A stretch of DNA of 64,000 nt from Pseudomonas yamanorum (GTDB lineage Bacteria > Pseudomonadota > Gammaproteobacteria > Pseudomonadales > Pseudomonadaceae), in contig NZ_LT629793.1 of NCBI RefSeq assembly GCF_900105735.1, positions 3,906,001 to 3,970,000 of the forward strand. The letters run 5' to 3'. Below the pieces are notes generated by a model. It was given only the letters and a program-made list of their open reading frames with translations. It was not told the DNA's origin and did no database searches. Shown piece by piece: positions 10,578 to 22,358 of the stretch. The position numbers and the translations under genes were made by a program. The stretch's first letter is position 1. Each line of letters opens with the position of its first letter.

Positions 10578-10622
10578 TGTGGGAGCGAGCAAGTCCGCTC
10601 CCACACAAGCCCGCTCCCACAT
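10578..10622. repeat. Degenerate REP element
   Basis: Closely packed copies of GTGGGAGCG and CGCTCCCAC in opposite orientations without the intact 15-base REP cores. It sits between two convergent genes and looks like the remnant of a REPIN. Confidence 0.5.
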
Positions 10623-10637
10623 AGACCGTGGTGTTCT

Positions 10638-11810
10638 TCAGGTACCTGTCGGCGCATCGGGCACTTTCGGCAGCGCTGCGCCTTTGGGCCACAGCATCCA
10701 GATCTGGCCCTGCTGCTTCATGTTGCCCGCCAACTCACCAGCGGCATCACCGGTTCCCCAGAACAGGTCGGCCCGCACTTCACCGGTAATTGCACCACCG
10801 GTATCCTGCGCGGCCACGGGGCGGGCAATCGGTGCGCCGTCGGGTCGCGTAGTCGATAGCCATAACAGGCTGCCCAGGGGAATCACCTTGCGATCCACCG
10901 CGACGCTATAACCCGCAGTCAGCGGCACGTTCAGCGAACCGCGGGGGCCTTCGTTGCTGTCGGGGCGGGCGCTGAAGAACACGTAGCTGGGGTTGCTTGC
11001 CAGCAATTCAGGAATACGCTGCGGATGCGCCTTGGCCCAGGCCGCGATGGCGCCCATGGTCACGTCTTCTTTTTTCAGTTCGCCTTGCTCCACCAGCCAG
11101 CGGCCGATGGGGCGGTACGGGTAGCCGTTTTGGTCGCCGTAACCGACGCGCAATTGGCGGCCATCGGCCAGTTGGATGCGGCCCGAACCCTGAATCTGCA
11201 GGAATTGCAGGTCCATCGGATTGGTCAGCCAGGCGATGGGCTTGGCGGTTGAGCCTTGCTGGTTGATGGCGCTGGCGTCGTCATAGGGTTTGAGTACCCG
11301 ACCTTCCAGGCGGCCGCGCAGGCGTTTGCCCTTGAGCTCCGGGTAGATGCTTTCCAGGTTGACGATGATCAGGTCATCCGGCACGCCGAACACCGGCACA
11401 TGGGCGGTGGCGGTTTCGGTCAGGCTGCCGGGGTAAACCGGTTCGTAGTAGCCGGTGATCAGGCCATTGGGGCTGTTGTCGGCCGAGCGCAGGCCGTAGA
11501 CATCGAGGTTGGCCTTGAGGAAGTCGCGAATCGCCACTGCCGTCGACGGCACAGTGGCTGATGCCGCGCACGTTGTGCCCCACACCGGGTCAGCCTTGAG
11601 CCGTTGACAGGCGCTGCGCCAGGATTCAAAGCCGGCTTGCAGGTCGCTGTCCGACACGGCCGGCAGGTTTTCCCAGGTAGCGCCGACGTAGGTGGCGATG
11701 GCGTGGGGCTTGGCTTTTTCGTCCTTGCCGGTGTCGCAACCGGCCAGCAACGCGATCATTGGAAGAGCCCACGCCAGTCGGCGGCTCCAGGGTTTAAAGC
11801 GGATACTCAT
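10638..11810 (-). CDS. mltA: Membrane-bound lytic murein transglycosylase A
   Basis: 390 residues from the ATG at 11810 (MSIRFKPWSRR). A lipoprotein signal ends in the lipobox LLAG-C near residue 25, placing the enzyme on the outer membrane. MltA signatures follow: LITGYYEPVYPGSL near residue 110, MDLQFLQIQGSGRIQLADG near 190, RVGYGDQNGYPYRPIGRWLVEQG, and the double-psi barrel/3D domain with GSLLWLSTTRP and AAQDTGGAITGEVRADLFWG near 345, containing the catalytic Asp. It cleaves the MurNAc-GlcNAc bond with formation of 1,6-anhydro-muropeptides. Single gene, convergent with the MAPEG gene. Confidence 0.95.
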   Translation of the reverse strand: MSIRFKPWSRRLAWALPMIALLAGCDTGKDEKAKPHAIATYVGATWENLPAVSDSDLQAGFESWRSACQRLKADPVWGTTCAASATVPSTAVAIRDFLKANLDVYGLRSADNSPNGLITGYYEPVYPGSLTETATAHVPVFGVPDDLIIVNLESIYPELKGKRLRGRLEGRVLKPYDDASAINQQGSTAKPIAWLTNPMDLQFLQIQGSGRIQLADGRQLRVGYGDQNGYPYRPIGRWLVEQGELKKEDVTMGAIAAWAKAHPQRIPELLASNPSYVFFSARPDSNEGPRGSLNVPLTAGYSVAVDRKVIPLGSLLWLSTTRPDGAPIARPVAAQDTGGAITGEVRADLFWGTGDAAGELAGNMKQQGQIWMLWPKGAALPKVPDAPTGT

Positions 11811-11938
11811 ACAATCAATTCCTGAAGCGATTGCCCGCGCTGGTTGTTGCTCGAGCAACCCTTATTATTAATGGGGGTATTGGTGTTTGCGGGCGGGGCG
11901 AGGATACTGGCCGCCGTTTCCCGTGACCTTGAGCCATC

Positions 11939-12388
11939 ATGACTTTTAAAAGACTGACCATTGTATTGCTGGCCTGCCTGACACTGTCCGCCTGCGGCGG
12001 GGTTGATCCGAATTCGCCCCTTGGCCAGCGCAAGGCCATTTTCAAGCAGATGCTCAAGACCGGCGAAGACCTGGGCGGTATGCTGCGCGGGCGCATTCCG
12101 TTCGACGGCGCCAAATTTGCCGAAGGCGCGGTCAAGCTTGATGCGTTGTCCCATGAACCGTGGAAACATTTCCCGAGCGTGCGTGAGGAAGACCACACCA
12201 GCGCCAAGGACGACGTGTGGCAGCAACAGGCACGCTTCCAGGAGATGGCCCGCAACCTTGAAGCGGCCACCGGTGAATTGGTGATCGCCAGCCAGGTCCA
12301 GCCCTACAAGGCCAGCAACCTGGGGCCGGCCGTGCAGAAAGTCGAAGATGCCTGCACCGCGTGCCATAAACAGTTCCGCGATCACTGA
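11939..12388 (+). CDS. Cytochrome c'-like haem protein with a lipoprotein signal
   Basis: 149 residues. The C-terminal CTACHKQFRDH is a CxxCH haem c site at the very end, as in cytochromes c', and the helices before it (LGQRKAIFKQMLKTGEDLGGML near residue 30) match the four-helix bundle family. The N-terminus has the lipobox LSA-C (residue about 20), so the mature protein should be lipid-anchored rather than soluble. Cytochromes c' bind NO and CO in the periplasm; a role here is inferred only. Stands alone between mltA (divergent) and a convergent DUF1090 gene. Confidence 0.8.
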   Translation: MTFKRLTIVLLACLTLSACGGVDPNSPLGQRKAIFKQMLKTGEDLGGMLRGRIPFDGAKFAEGAVKLDALSHEPWKHFPSVREEDHTSAKDDVWQQQARFQEMARNLEAATGELVIASQVQPYKASNLGPAVQKVEDACTACHKQFRDH

Positions 12389-12394
12389 GGCGTC

Positions 12395-12790
12395 TTACTT
12401 GTCCAGTTCGTCCAGGGCTTCCTGCAGGTCCTTGCGTGACTGGGCCAGCTTGTCCTTGCGCTTGTTGATCTTGTCGGAATCACCTTTTTTCATCGCCTTG
12501 TCGAGGTCGGCCTGACGGCGGCTGACCTCGTGCTTGGCGTCGAGCACCTTGTTTTCGCGCTCCTTTTTCAAGGAGGCGTCGGTGCAATTGGCAGTGACTT
12601 CACTCAAGGCTTTTTCCAGGCCGGCTTGCTGCTCGCTGTTGCCGTGGGCCTTGGCTTGTTCGATCTGGGTGCTGATGGCCTGGCGCTTGGCGGCGCAGCC
12701 GGTGAGTTGCGGGGCTTCGTCGGCCGCCAGCAGTGGTTTGGCCATAAAGGTTGCGACGGTCAACAGGGCAAAAGGTGCGAGAAACTTCAT
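12395..12790 (-). CDS. DUF1090 family periplasmic protein (YqjC-like)
   Basis: 131 residues with a signal peptide (cleavage near LLAADEAP, about residue 22). The mature part carries the DUF1090 pattern: GCAAKRQAISTQIEQAKAHGN, a Leu/Glu-rich segment and TANCTD, then a long charged helix (KKERENKVLDAKHEV onwards) likely to form a coiled coil. The two cysteines may form a disulfide. Function is unknown; YqjC homologues are small periplasmic proteins. Six bases separate its stop from the convergent cytochrome gene. Confidence 0.85.
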   Translation of the reverse strand: MKFLAPFALLTVATFMAKPLLAADEAPQLTGCAAKRQAISTQIEQAKAHGNSEQQAGLEKALSEVTANCTDASLKKERENKVLDAKHEVSRRQADLDKAMKKGDSDKINKRKDKLAQSRKDLQEALDELDK

Positions 12791-12871
12791 AAAGACTCCA
12801 AGGCAAACAAGGTCGCAATCAGGTGGGCAGGATGAATTCTGCCGGCACCGGTTAATGCTGTGGGGCAGAGG

Positions 12872-14590
<1,719 letters not shown>

Positions 14591-14611
14591 CTAAGTCATC
14601 CCTGCGGGCAT

Positions 14612-14640
14612 AAAAAAGCCCCGCAACCGCGAGGCTTTTT
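14612..14640 (-). terminator. Rho-independent terminator
   Basis: AAAAAGCC and GGCTTTTT enclose a short GC stem (CGC/GCG) with an AACC loop. It is 16 bases past the stop of the gene at 14656 and works in both directions, but ligB reads away from it. Confidence 0.75.
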
Positions 14641-14655
14641 ACCCGATGTTTCGGT

Positions 14656-14997
14656 TTACTTGAACAGACCACCCAGGGCTTTCACGGTGTCGTTGCTGTC
14701 CGCCTTGGCCTGCTGCTTTTGTTGGCTGGCATCGAGCTTGGCCTGGGATTCGCCGACTTTTTTGCAACCTTTGTTTACTTGATCCAGGGCGGCCTGCATG
14801 GCCTTCACTTTCAATTCTTCGCCATTGGCTTTGGCTGCGTCGACCTTGGCTTGCAGGTCTTTGCCCTGTTTTTCGCAATCGCCGGAAGACACGCCCAACT
14901 GGGAAGTCAGGCCGCTGAGTGCGCTCAAGTCGGCGTGCGCCGGCAGGGCAAACAGGCTGAGCAGAAGGGCGGCAGGGGCGAGTGTGGAAATGCGCAT
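14656..14997 (-). CDS. Small secreted protein, DUF1090-like
   Basis: 113 residues from the ATG at 14997 (MRISTLAPAALLL) with a clear signal peptide cleaved after ALPAHA. The mature part has two cysteines (GDCEKQGKDLQAKV and NKGCKKVGESQ) spaced about 38 residues apart and a charged, Ala/Lys-rich helix, the same layout as the DUF1090 protein on the other side of ligB. I infer distant kinship. The C-terminal part is Gln/Lys-rich and probably helical. Function unknown; predicted periplasmic. Confidence 0.65.
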   Translation of the reverse strand: MRISTLAPAALLLSLFALPAHADLSALSGLTSQLGVSSGDCEKQGKDLQAKVDAAKANGEELKVKAMQAALDQVNKGCKKVGESQAKLDASQQKQQAKADSNDTVKALGGLFK

Positions 14998-15164
14998 GGA
15001 AAACCTCAATGTACGATTGCCTGCGCGCTTATCGACCCCGGGCAGGCGCAGTGCAATATCCAATAAGAGGTGAAGGCCCGGGAGGGCGCGGATTCTAGTG
15101 GGCCATCATTTAGCCTGCAAGCATTGGATCCAAAAAAGTGAGCATTGCCCGCAACTCATCCGGC

Positions 15165-15200
15165 AATAAAAAGCCCCGCCGGGATAACCCGGCAGGGCTT
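15165..15200 (-). terminator. Rho-independent terminator of metK
   Basis: On the minus strand AAAGCCCTGCCGGG and CCCGGCGGGGCTTTTT form a strong stem with a short TTAT loop, followed by a T run, 20 bases past the metK stop. Confidence 0.85.
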
Positions 15201-15219
15201 TGTGTACACCGTAAGGCGA

Positions 15220-16410
15220 TTACAGGCCGGCGGCGGTCCGCAGGTCGTTGGCGCGGTCGGTCTTTTCCCAGGTGAACGTGGTGAAGGTGTCGTTGCCAAC
15301 AGTCTTCTGCTCTGGGGTGCGACCGAAGTGGCCGTAGGCCGCGGTGTCCTGGTACATCGGGTGCAGCAGGTCGAGCATGGTGGTGATTGCGTAAGGGCGC
15401 AGGTCGAAGATTTCACGCACCAGCTTGACGATCTTGTCGTCGCTGATCTTGCCGGTACCGAAGGTGTTCAGCGAGATCGACGTAGGCTGAGCCACACCGA
15501 TGGCGTAGGACACCTGGATCTCGCAACGCTCGGCCAGGCCGGCAGCCACGATGTTCTTGGCTACATAACGACCGGCGTAGGCGGCGGAACGGTCAACCTT
15601 GGATGGATCCTTGCCGGAGAACGCACCGCCGCCGTGACGGGCCATGCCGCCGTAGCTGTCGACGATGATCTTGCGACCGGTCAGGCCGCAGTCGCCCACC
15701 GGGCCACCGATGATGAACTGGCCGGTGGGGTTGATGTGGAACTGGGTGTCCTTGGTCAGCAGTTCGGCAGGCAGTACGTGCTTGACGATCAGCTCCATGA
15801 CGCCTTCGCGCAGGTCGCTGTAGGACACGTCCGGGTTGTGCTGGGTCGACAGCACGACGGCGTCGATGGCGACGACTTTGCCGCCTTCATAACGGCAGGT
15901 CACCTGGGACTTGGCGTCCGGGCGCAGCCATGGCAACGCACCCGATTTACGGGCTTCGGCCTGGCGCTTCACCAACTGGTGGGAGAAGGTGATCGGTGCT
16001 GGCATCAGCACGTCGGTTTCGTTGCTGGCGTAGCCGAACATCAGGCCCTGGTCGCCGGCGCCCTGATCTTCAGGCTTGGCACGGTCGACACCCTGGTTGA
16101 TGTCCGGGGACTGCTTGCCGATGATGTTCATCACGCCGCAGGTCGCGCCGTCGAAGCCGACGTCGGAGCTGTTGTAGCCAATGTCGATGATCACGTCACG
16201 AACGATCTGCTCCAGGTCTACCCAGGCAGAGGTGGTGACTTCGCCGGCGATGATCGCCACGCCCGTTTTCACCAGAGTCTCGCACGCCACTCGGGCGAAC
16301 TTGTCTTCAGCAATGATGGCGTCCAGCACCGCGTCAGAGATCTGGTCGGCGATTTTGTCCGGATGCCCTTCAGACACGGACTCGGAGGTGAAAAGGGAGT
16401 ATTCGCTCAT
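15220..16410 (-). CDS. metK: S-adenosylmethionine synthetase
   Basis: 396 residues, standard length. MetK makes SAM from methionine and ATP. Seen are [30 protein letters not shown] at the N-terminus (catalytic His near residue 17), [13 protein letters not shown], the [12 protein letters not shown] loop near residue 118, and the P-loop-like [19 protein letters not shown] near 270. The ATG at 16410 is the family start; the reading frame stays open further up into the preceding gene's spacer but lacks homology. The gene lies 19 bases after an ArsR-methyltransferase gene on the same strand, so both are likely co-transcribed and co-regulated through the palindrome at 17467. Confidence 0.97.
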   Translation of the reverse strand: MSEYSLFTSESVSEGHPDKIADQISDAVLDAIIAEDKFARVACETLVKTGVAIIAGEVTTSAWVDLEQIVRDVIIDIGYNSSDVGFDGATCGVMNIIGKQSPDINQGVDRAKPEDQGAGDQGLMFGYASNETDVLMPAPITFSHQLVKRQAEARKSGALPWLRPDAKSQVTCRYEGGKVVAIDAVVLSTQHNPDVSYSDLREGVMELIVKHVLPAELLTKDTQFHINPTGQFIIGGPVGDCGLTGRKIIVDSYGGMARHGGGAFSGKDPSKVDRSAAYAGRYVAKNIVAAGLAERCEIQVSYAIGVAQPTSISLNTFGTGKISDDKIVKLVREIFDLRPYAITTMLDLLHPMYQDTAAYGHFGRTPEQKTVGNDTFTTFTWEKTDRANDLRTAAGL

Positions 16411-16429
16411 CTCGATGTTTTCCTGATAT

Positions 16430-17425
16430 TTACCGATGGTGAGTGTCGCCAGCCGGCCGCTGAAAATGGCGGACCTGAATCTGGAAACCATTACGTAAAC
16501 CTACATAGAGGCTTTCCCCGGGAACGAGTCCCGCAGCGGTGGCCCAACGGGCCAGATCGTCCTGTTCAAAACCCAGCCAGAGATCACCGCAGGCCTCCCT
16601 GGCCCAGCTCTGGTTGTGGCTGCATAAATCCGTGACCAACAGGCTGCCGCCTGGTTGCAGCAAATTCGCCATCTGCTTGAGGGCTTCTGCCGGGGCTGCG
16701 AAATGGTGCAGGACCATGTTCAGCACCACGCAATCGGCCCGCAGGCTGGTGTCATTCAGGGCGTCCGCCAACTGCAGGTGGACGTTGCCCAGTGCCTCGC
16801 GTTCACACAGTTGGCGGGCCAGCTCCAGCATCGCCGGGCTGTTGTCCAGCGCCGTGACCTGATGAAAGCGCCGGGCCAGCTCCGGCAGAAAACCGCCGTC
16901 ACCGGGACCCACTTCAACCGCCGTGGCTTCATTACTGAAGCTCAGCTTGTCCAAAAGTGCCAGCACGCTTTCGCGGTATTGCGCCAGGCCGGCGATCAGA
17001 TCCTGCTGGGCGCGAAACTTCTCGGCTACCCGTGAGAAAAAGTCCTGGCTGGCTGCAGCGCGTTGTCCGTGCACCTGGCTGATGCGCGACTGGACCTCGG
17101 CCGGCAGGGCCAGGCTGTCTATTTCTTCCAGCAGCGCAGCGTGCAGCTTGCCGCCCAACTGTTCGGTATGGGGCAGGGCGCGACGGTAAAAAATCGCATT
17201 GCCTTCACGGCGGGTTGCCACCAGGTCGGCCTGGGCCAGTACCTTCAAGTGATGGCTCATGCCGGACTGGCCGATGGCGAAGATCTGCGCCAGCTCCAAC
17301 ACTCCGAACGAATCGTTGGTCAGCGCGCGCAGTACATTCAGGCGCAACGGATCACCGCCGGCCTTGCACAGGGCTGCCAGCTCGTCGCTGTCGTCGGGGC
17401 GAATGGAAGATGCGCTCAGGTTCAT
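16430..17425 (-). CDS. ArsR-family regulator fused to a SAM-dependent methyltransferase domain
   Basis: 331 residues in two parts. Residues about 15-90 are an ArsR-type winged helix ([54 protein letters not shown]) without the CxC metal site of arsenic sensors. Residues about 140-310 are a class I methyltransferase with the SAM motif [19 protein letters not shown] and the downstream [13 protein letters not shown]. It lies directly upstream of metK, and a near-perfect palindrome precedes it. I infer that it senses SAM or SAH and controls metK and itself, a role proposed for ArsR-family SahR regulators in proteobacteria; identity with SahR is not proven here. Confidence 0.85.
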   Translation of the reverse strand: MNLSASSIRPDDSDELAALCKAGGDPLRLNVLRALTNDSFGVLELAQIFAIGQSGMSHHLKVLAQADLVATRREGNAIFYRRALPHTEQLGGKLHAALLEEIDSLALPAEVQSRISQVHGQRAAASQDFFSRVAEKFRAQQDLIAGLAQYRESVLALLDKLSFSNEATAVEVGPGDGGFLPELARRFHQVTALDNSPAMLELARQLCEREALGNVHLQLADALNDTSLRADCVVLNMVLHHFAAPAEALKQMANLLQPGGSLLVTDLCSHNQSWAREACGDLWLGFEQDDLARWATAAGLVPGESLYVGLRNGFQIQVRHFQRPAGDTHHR

Positions 17426-17466
17426 AAGGCCAGCAGTCTAGTGAGGGTGGGAAAACCCCGCAAGGG

Positions 17467-17490
17467 CAATATCAAAAAGTTTTGATATTG
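17467..17490. promoter_or_regulatory. Operator-like palindrome between the ArsR-methyltransferase gene and tktA
   Basis: CAATATCAAAA and TTTTGATATTG are perfect inverted arms of 11 bases with only AG between them. The site is 42 bases upstream of the ArsR-methyltransferase start and 184 bases upstream of tktA. The length, symmetry and AT-richness in a GC-rich genome fit a winged-helix dimer site. Confidence 0.7.
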
Positions 17491-17673
17491 GTCGATAATC
17501 GGTGGTTATAAGCAGCCGCTATAACCCATAGACGAAGCGGTAAACCGTTTCTCCAGCCAATCCGCAGGAAAAACACCCTCAAGTGACTATCTGTCATTGC
17601 CCCGAGGGCCGTGGCTGAGGGAAAATGCCGATCCTTTTTTCCGTTTCTTTTATTCAACTCCAGGAGATCAGCG

Positions 17674-19671
17674 ATGCCCAGCCGTCGTGAGCGTGCCAAC
17701 GCCATTCGTGCCCTCAGCATGGATGCCGTGCAAAAAGCCAACAGCGGCCATCCCGGTGCCCCGATGGGCATGGCGGATATCGCCGAGGTACTTTGGCGTG
17801 ACTACCTGAAACACAATCCAAGCAACCCGTCGTTCGCCGACCGTGACCGGTTCATCCTGTCCAATGGCCACGGCTCGATGCTGATCTACTCGTTGCTGCA
17901 CCTGACCGGCTACGACGTCACCATCGACGACCTGAAAAACTTCCGCCAGATCCACAGCCGCACCCCGGGCCACCCGGAATACGGCTACACCCCGGGTGTC
18001 GAGACCACCACCGGTCCACTGGGCCAGGGCCTGGCCAACGCCGTGGGTTTTGCCCTGGCTGAAAAAGTGTTGGGTGCGCAGTTCAACCGCCCGAACCACA
18101 ATATTGTCGACCACCACACCTACGTGTTCCTGGGTGATGGCTGCATGATGGAAGGCATTTCCCACGAAGTCGCTTCCCTGGCCGGTACCCTGGGCCTGGG
18201 CAAGCTGATTGCCTTCTACGACGACAACGGCATCTCCATCGACGGCGAAGTCGAAGGCTGGTTCACCGACGACACGCCAAAGCGTTTCGAAGCCTACAAC
18301 TGGCAGGTGATCCGCAACGTCGACGGCCACGATCCTGAAGAGATCAAGACCGCCATCGACACCGCCCGCAAGAGCGAGCAGCCGACCCTGATCTGCTGCA
18401 AGACCACCATCGGCTTCGGTTCGCCGAACAAGCAAGGTAAAGAAGACTGCCACGGCGCCCCACTGGGTGACGCGGAAATCGCCCTGACCCGCGCTGCGCT
18501 GAAGTGGAACCACGGCCCGTTCGAAGTCCCGGCTGACATCTACGCCGAGTGGGACGCCAAGGAAGCCGGCCTGGCTGTCGAAGCCGAGTGGGACCAGCGT
18601 TTCGCGGCCTACTCCGCCGAATTCCCTGAGTTGGCCAACGAACTGGTTCGCCGCCTGGCCGGCGACCTGCCTGCCGACTTCTCGGAAAAAGCCTCGGCCT
18701 ACATCGCCGAAGTGGCTGCCAAGGGCGAAACCATCGCCAGCCGTAAAGCCAGCCAGAACACCCTGAACGCATTCGGCCCGTTGCTGCCTGAGTTCCTCGG
18801 CGGTTCGGCTGACCTGGCCGGTTCCAACCTGACCTTGTGGAAAGGTTGCAAAGGTGTCTCGGCAGAAGACGCCAGCGGCAACTACATGTACTACGGCGTG
18901 CGTGAGTTCGGCATGAGCGCCATCATGAACGGCGTCGCCCTGCACGGCGGCCTGGTGCCTTACGGCGCGACTTTCCTGATGTTCATGGAATACGCGCGCA
19001 ACGCCGTACGCATGGCGTCGCTGATGAAGAAGCGTGTGATCTTCGTCTACACCCACGACTCCATCGGCCTGGGCGAAGACGGCCCGACGCACCAGCCGGT
19101 CGAGCAACTGACCAGCCTGCGCACCACGCCGAACCTGGACACCTGGCGCCCATCGGACGCGGTCGAATCGGCTGTGGCCTGGAAGCACGCGATCGAGCGT
19201 AAAGACGGCCCTTCGGCGCTGATCTTCTCCCGTCAGAACCTGCAGCATCAAACCCGCGACGCGGCGCAGATCGAAGGCATCAGCCGTGGTGGCTATGTGC
19301 TGAAAGACTGCATCGGCGAGCCGGAGCTGATCCTGATCTCCACCGGTTCCGAAGTGGGCCTGGCGGTTCAGGCGTACGACAAGCTGACCGCTGCCGGTCG
19401 CAATGTGCGTGTGGTTTCCATGCCGTGCACCAGCGTCTTCGAAGCCCAGGATGCCGACTACAAGCAATCGGTGTTGCCGTTGCAGGTCAGCGCACGTATC
19501 GCCATCGAAGCGGCTCACGCCGACTACTGGTACAAGTACGTGGGCCTGGAAGGCCGCGTGATCGGCATGACCACCTACGGTGAGTCGGCGCCGGCGCCAG
19601 CGTTGTTTGAAGAGTTCGGCTTCACCCTGGAAAACATCCTGGGTCAGGCTGAAGAGCTGCTGGAAGACTAA
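17674..19671 (+). CDS. tktA: Transketolase
   Basis: 665 residues from the ATG at 17674, with AGGAG eight bases upstream. Thiamine-diphosphate enzyme moving two-carbon ketol units in the pentose phosphate pathway. Landmarks: [20 protein letters not shown] near residue 22 (substrate His), [19 protein letters not shown] near 154 (the GDG...N-type ThDP/Mg site), the pyrimidine-domain [23 protein letters not shown] near 460 with the conserved His, and a C-terminal domain ending EELLED. It heads a run with epd, pgk and fba that links pentose phosphate, pyridoxal and glycolytic steps. A REPIN separates it from epd. Confidence 0.97.
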   Translation: MPSRRERANAIRALSMDAVQKANSGHPGAPMGMADIAEVLWRDYLKHNPSNPSFADRDRFILSNGHGSMLIYSLLHLTGYDVTIDDLKNFRQIHSRTPGHPEYGYTPGVETTTGPLGQGLANAVGFALAEKVLGAQFNRPNHNIVDHHTYVFLGDGCMMEGISHEVASLAGTLGLGKLIAFYDDNGISIDGEVEGWFTDDTPKRFEAYNWQVIRNVDGHDPEEIKTAIDTARKSEQPTLICCKTTIGFGSPNKQGKEDCHGAPLGDAEIALTRAALKWNHGPFEVPADIYAEWDAKEAGLAVEAEWDQRFAAYSAEFPELANELVRRLAGDLPADFSEKASAYIAEVAAKGETIASRKASQNTLNAFGPLLPEFLGGSADLAGSNLTLWKGCKGVSAEDASGNYMYYGVREFGMSAIMNGVALHGGLVPYGATFLMFMEYARNAVRMASLMKKRVIFVYTHDSIGLGEDGPTHQPVEQLTSLRTTPNLDTWRPSDAVESAVAWKHAIERKDGPSALIFSRQNLQHQTRDAAQIEGISRGGYVLKDCIGEPELILISTGSEVGLAVQAYDKLTAAGRNVRVVSMPCTSVFEAQDADYKQSVLPLQVSARIAIEAAHADYWYKYVGLEGRVIGMTTYGESAPAPALFEEFGFTLENILGQAEELLED

Positions 19672-19699
19672 GTAAGTCTGCGTTGTCTGTGCTGTTGCT

Positions 19700-19763
19700 A
19701 TCGCGGGCAAGCCCGCTCCCACATTTGATCTCGGTCTAATGTGGGAGCGGGCTTGCCCGCGAT
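19700..19763. repeat. REPIN, both arms GGGCTTGCCCGCGAT type
   Basis: Two head-opposed copies of the same REP class separated by a short spacer, between tktA and epd. Its symmetric hairpin may limit read-through or protect the upstream mRNA. Confidence 0.85.
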
Positions 19764-19808
19764 GGCGATGGAACATTCAACACTGAACGAACATTAATCG
19801 AGAACCCC

Positions 19809-20858
19809 ATGCCTCAACCGCGGCCCTACAAAGTTGCACTCAACGGCTACGGCCGGATTGGTCGTTGCGTCTTGCGTGCTCTGTTTGAGCGAGGGGCGGC
19901 GGCCGGGTTTGAAATTGTTGCGATCAACGATCTGGCTGACATGGCCAGCATCGAATACCTGACACGCTTTGACTCCACCCACGGCCGATTCCCCGGCGAA
20001 GTGCGAGTCGAGGACGATTGTCTGCATATTAATGGCAACTGCGTGAAGGTCCTGCGCAGTGCCACTCCCGAGGGCATCGACTGGGCGGCGCTGGACGTCG
20101 ACCTGGTGCTGGAATGCTCCGGTGCCTACCACACCCGTGCCGATGGCCAGCGGTTTCTCGACGCCGGCGCACCGCGGGTCCTGTTCTCCCAGCCGATGGC
20201 CAGCGAGGCGGATGTCGACGCCACCATCGTGTATGGCGTGAACCAGGATTGCCTGACCGGCGCTGAATTGCTGGTGTCCAACGCCTCCTGCACCACCAAC
20301 TGCGGCGTGCCGCTGTTGCGCCTGCTGGACCAGGCGATCGGCCTGGAATACGTGTCGATCACCACCATTCACTCGGCGATGAACGATCAGCCGGTGATCG
20401 ATGCCTACCACCATGAAGACCTGCGCCGCACGCGTTCGGCGTTTCAGTCAGTGATTCCGGTGTCCACCGGGCTGGCGCGTGGTATCGAGCGACTGTTGCC
20501 GGAACTTGCCGGGCGAATCCAGGCCAAAGCCGTACGGGTACCGACGGTGAACGTGTCCTGCCTGGACATCACCATGCAAACCGTCAGCGACACCGACGCC
20601 GGCGAGGTCAACCGGATCCTGCGCGACGCCGCCACCAGCGGCCCGCTCAAAGGCCTGTTGGCCTACACCGAGTTGCCTCACGCCAGCTGTGATTTCAACC
20701 ATGACCCGCATTCGGCCATCGTCGATGCCAGCCAGACCCGCGTTTCCGGCCCACGGCTGGTGAACATCCTGGCGTGGTTCGATAACGAATGGGGTTTTGC
20801 CAACCGAATGCTGGACGTTGCAGAACATTATCTGCAAACAGCCTCTCCACAACTTTAG
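19809..20858 (+). CDS. epd: D-erythrose-4-phosphate dehydrogenase
   Basis: 349 residues. GapA-like enzyme that oxidises erythrose 4-phosphate to 4-phosphoerythronate, first step of the DXP-dependent pyridoxal phosphate route. The Rossmann motif [18 protein letters not shown] is at residues 8-25; the catalytic Cys lies in SNASCTTNC near residue 158, with the His in [11 protein letters not shown] near 185. The position between tktA, which can make its substrate, and pgk is the classic Epd context and favours Epd over glyceraldehyde-3-phosphate dehydrogenase. Its end and the pgk start are 19 bases apart, so the two are probably co-transcribed. Confidence 0.92.
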   Translation: MPQPRPYKVALNGYGRIGRCVLRALFERGAAAGFEIVAINDLADMASIEYLTRFDSTHGRFPGEVRVEDDCLHINGNCVKVLRSATPEGIDWAALDVDLVLECSGAYHTRADGQRFLDAGAPRVLFSQPMASEADVDATIVYGVNQDCLTGAELLVSNASCTTNCGVPLLRLLDQAIGLEYVSITTIHSAMNDQPVIDAYHHEDLRRTRSAFQSVIPVSTGLARGIERLLPELAGRIQAKAVRVPTVNVSCLDITMQTVSDTDAGEVNRILRDAATSGPLKGLLAYTELPHASCDFNHDPHSAIVDASQTRVSGPRLVNILAWFDNEWGFANRMLDVAEHYLQTASPQL

Positions 20859-20877
20859 CTCTCAGGAATTGCCACCC

Positions 20878-22041
20878 ATGACCGTGTTGAAGATGACCGA
20901 CCTCGATCTGCAAGGTAAGCGCGTACTGATCCGCGAAGACCTCAACGTCCCAGTCAAGGACGGTGTTGTCACCAGCGATGCGCGAATCCTGGCTTCGCTG
21001 CCGACCATCAAGCTGGCCCTGGAAAAAGGCGCGGCCGTGATGGTCTGCTCCCACCTGGGTCGTCCGACCGAAGGTGAGTTCTCGGCAGAAAACAGCCTCA
21101 AGCCTGTAGCCGATTACCTGAGCAAGGCCCTGGGCCGCGACGTGCCGCTGGTCGCCGACTATCTGAACGGTGTAGACGTGAAGGCTGGCGACATCGTGCT
21201 GTTCGAAAACGTGCGCTTCAACAAGGGCGAGAAAAAGAACAGCGACGAACTGGCCCAGCAATACGCCGCCCTGTGCGACGTGTTCGTGATGGATGCCTTT
21301 GGTACCGCGCATCGCGCCGAGGGTTCGACCCACGGCGTGGCCAAGTTTGCCAAAGTTGCTGCCGCTGGCCCGTTGCTGGCGGCAGAGCTGGACGCACTGG
21401 GCAAGGCGCTGGGTGCTCCGGCCCAACCGATGGCCGCCATCGTCGCCGGCTCCAAGGTCTCCACCAAGCTCGACGTACTGAACAGCCTGAGCCAGATCTG
21501 CAACCAGCTGATCGTCGGCGGCGGCATTGCCAACACCTTCCTGGCCGCTGCCGGTCACCCGGTGGGCAAATCGCTGTACGAGCCGGACCTGCTGGACACC
21601 GCCCGCGCCATCGCGGCCAAGGTCAGCGTGCCGCTGCCGGTGGACGTAGTCGTGGCCAAGGAATTCGCTGAAAGCGCCGAAGCCACCGTCAAGCTGATCG
21701 CTGATGTGGCCGCCGACGACATGATCCTGGACATCGGCCCGCAAACTGCAGCCAACTTCGCTGAACTGCTGAAGTCGTCCAAGACCATCCTGTGGAACGG
21801 TCCGGTCGGCGTGTTCGAGTTCGACCAGTTCGGCAACGGCACCAAAGTGCTGGCCCACGCCATCGCTGAAAGCTCGGCCTTCTCCATCGCCGGCGGTGGC
21901 GATACCCTGGCAGCCATCGATAAATATGGCGTTGCTGACCAGATCTCCTACATTTCTACCGGTGGTGGTGCGTTCCTCGAATTCGTCGAAGGCAAGGTAC
22001 TGCCGGCTGTCGAAGTGCTGGAAAGCCGAGCGAAGGGCTGA
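20878..22041 (+). CDS. pgk: Phosphoglycerate kinase
   Basis: 387 residues from the ATG at 20878 (AGGAATTGCCACC ahead of it). Interconverts 1,3-bisphosphoglycerate and 3-phosphoglycerate with ATP. Family blocks: [17 protein letters not shown] near residue 14, [11 protein letters not shown] near 60, [14 protein letters not shown] near 107, [17 protein letters not shown], the nucleotide loop [11 protein letters not shown] and the C-terminal [16 protein letters not shown] and [14 protein letters not shown]. Complete and typical. Confidence 0.98.
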   Translation: MTVLKMTDLDLQGKRVLIREDLNVPVKDGVVTSDARILASLPTIKLALEKGAAVMVCSHLGRPTEGEFSAENSLKPVADYLSKALGRDVPLVADYLNGVDVKAGDIVLFENVRFNKGEKKNSDELAQQYAALCDVFVMDAFGTAHRAEGSTHGVAKFAKVAAAGPLLAAELDALGKALGAPAQPMAAIVAGSKVSTKLDVLNSLSQICNQLIVGGGIANTFLAAAGHPVGKSLYEPDLLDTARAIAAKVSVPLPVDVVVAKEFAESAEATVKLIADVAADDMILDIGPQTAANFAELLKSSKTILWNGPVGVFEFDQFGNGTKVLAHAIAESSAFSIAGGGDTLAAIDKYGVADQISYISTGGGAFLEFVEGKVLPAVEVLESRAKG

Positions 22042-22070
22042 AGCACTTGCTGAGGAAAAGGAGCATTCCG

Positions 22071-22298
22071 ATGATCAGGTCGTTAGCACTGGTGATTGCA
22101 GCGGGCCTGTTGGCCGGCTGCGGCAGCACGCCGAAAGCGCCCCCCGAGTCTGAAAAGGCCGGCGCGGCGCGGCAGAAGAGTTGCTACCAGGCTGACTGGC
22201 AGGCCGAAACCATGCCGGTGATCAACAAGCGCATCGGGCCGGACGGGTTGGAGAAATACGACTCTGCGCCCAACGGTCAGGAACAGGGTTGCCCTTGA
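22071..22298 (+). CDS. Small lipoprotein of unknown function
   Basis: 75 residues from the ATG at 22071, which has AAAGGAG eight bases upstream. The signal MIRSLALVIAAGLLAG-C has a clear lipobox at residue 16. The mature part of 60 residues has a further Cys pair (KSCYQADW and the C-terminal QGCP) that could form a disulfide. No family recognised. It follows pgk by 29 bases and precedes another small lipoprotein gene; the same arrangement of two small genes between pgk and fba is found in other Pseudomonas. Confidence 0.75.
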   Translation: MIRSLALVIAAGLLAGCGSTPKAPPESEKAGAARQKSCYQADWQAETMPVINKRIGPDGLEKYDSAPNGQEQGCP

Positions 22299-22358
22299 CG
22301 GGTCTGATTCACTAACCGACAGCAGCGGTGGCCGCAGGTTGCCGCTTGAGGATTGGCA

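Noticed and set aside
17668..19776. A 702-codon open frame antisense to tktA, and many similar long antisense frames opposite metK, ahcY, betA, betB and betT
   Set aside because: GC-rich genes with strong third-position bias leave open frames on the other strand; no homology, no ribosome-binding site and Ala/Arg/Gly/Gln-rich composition.
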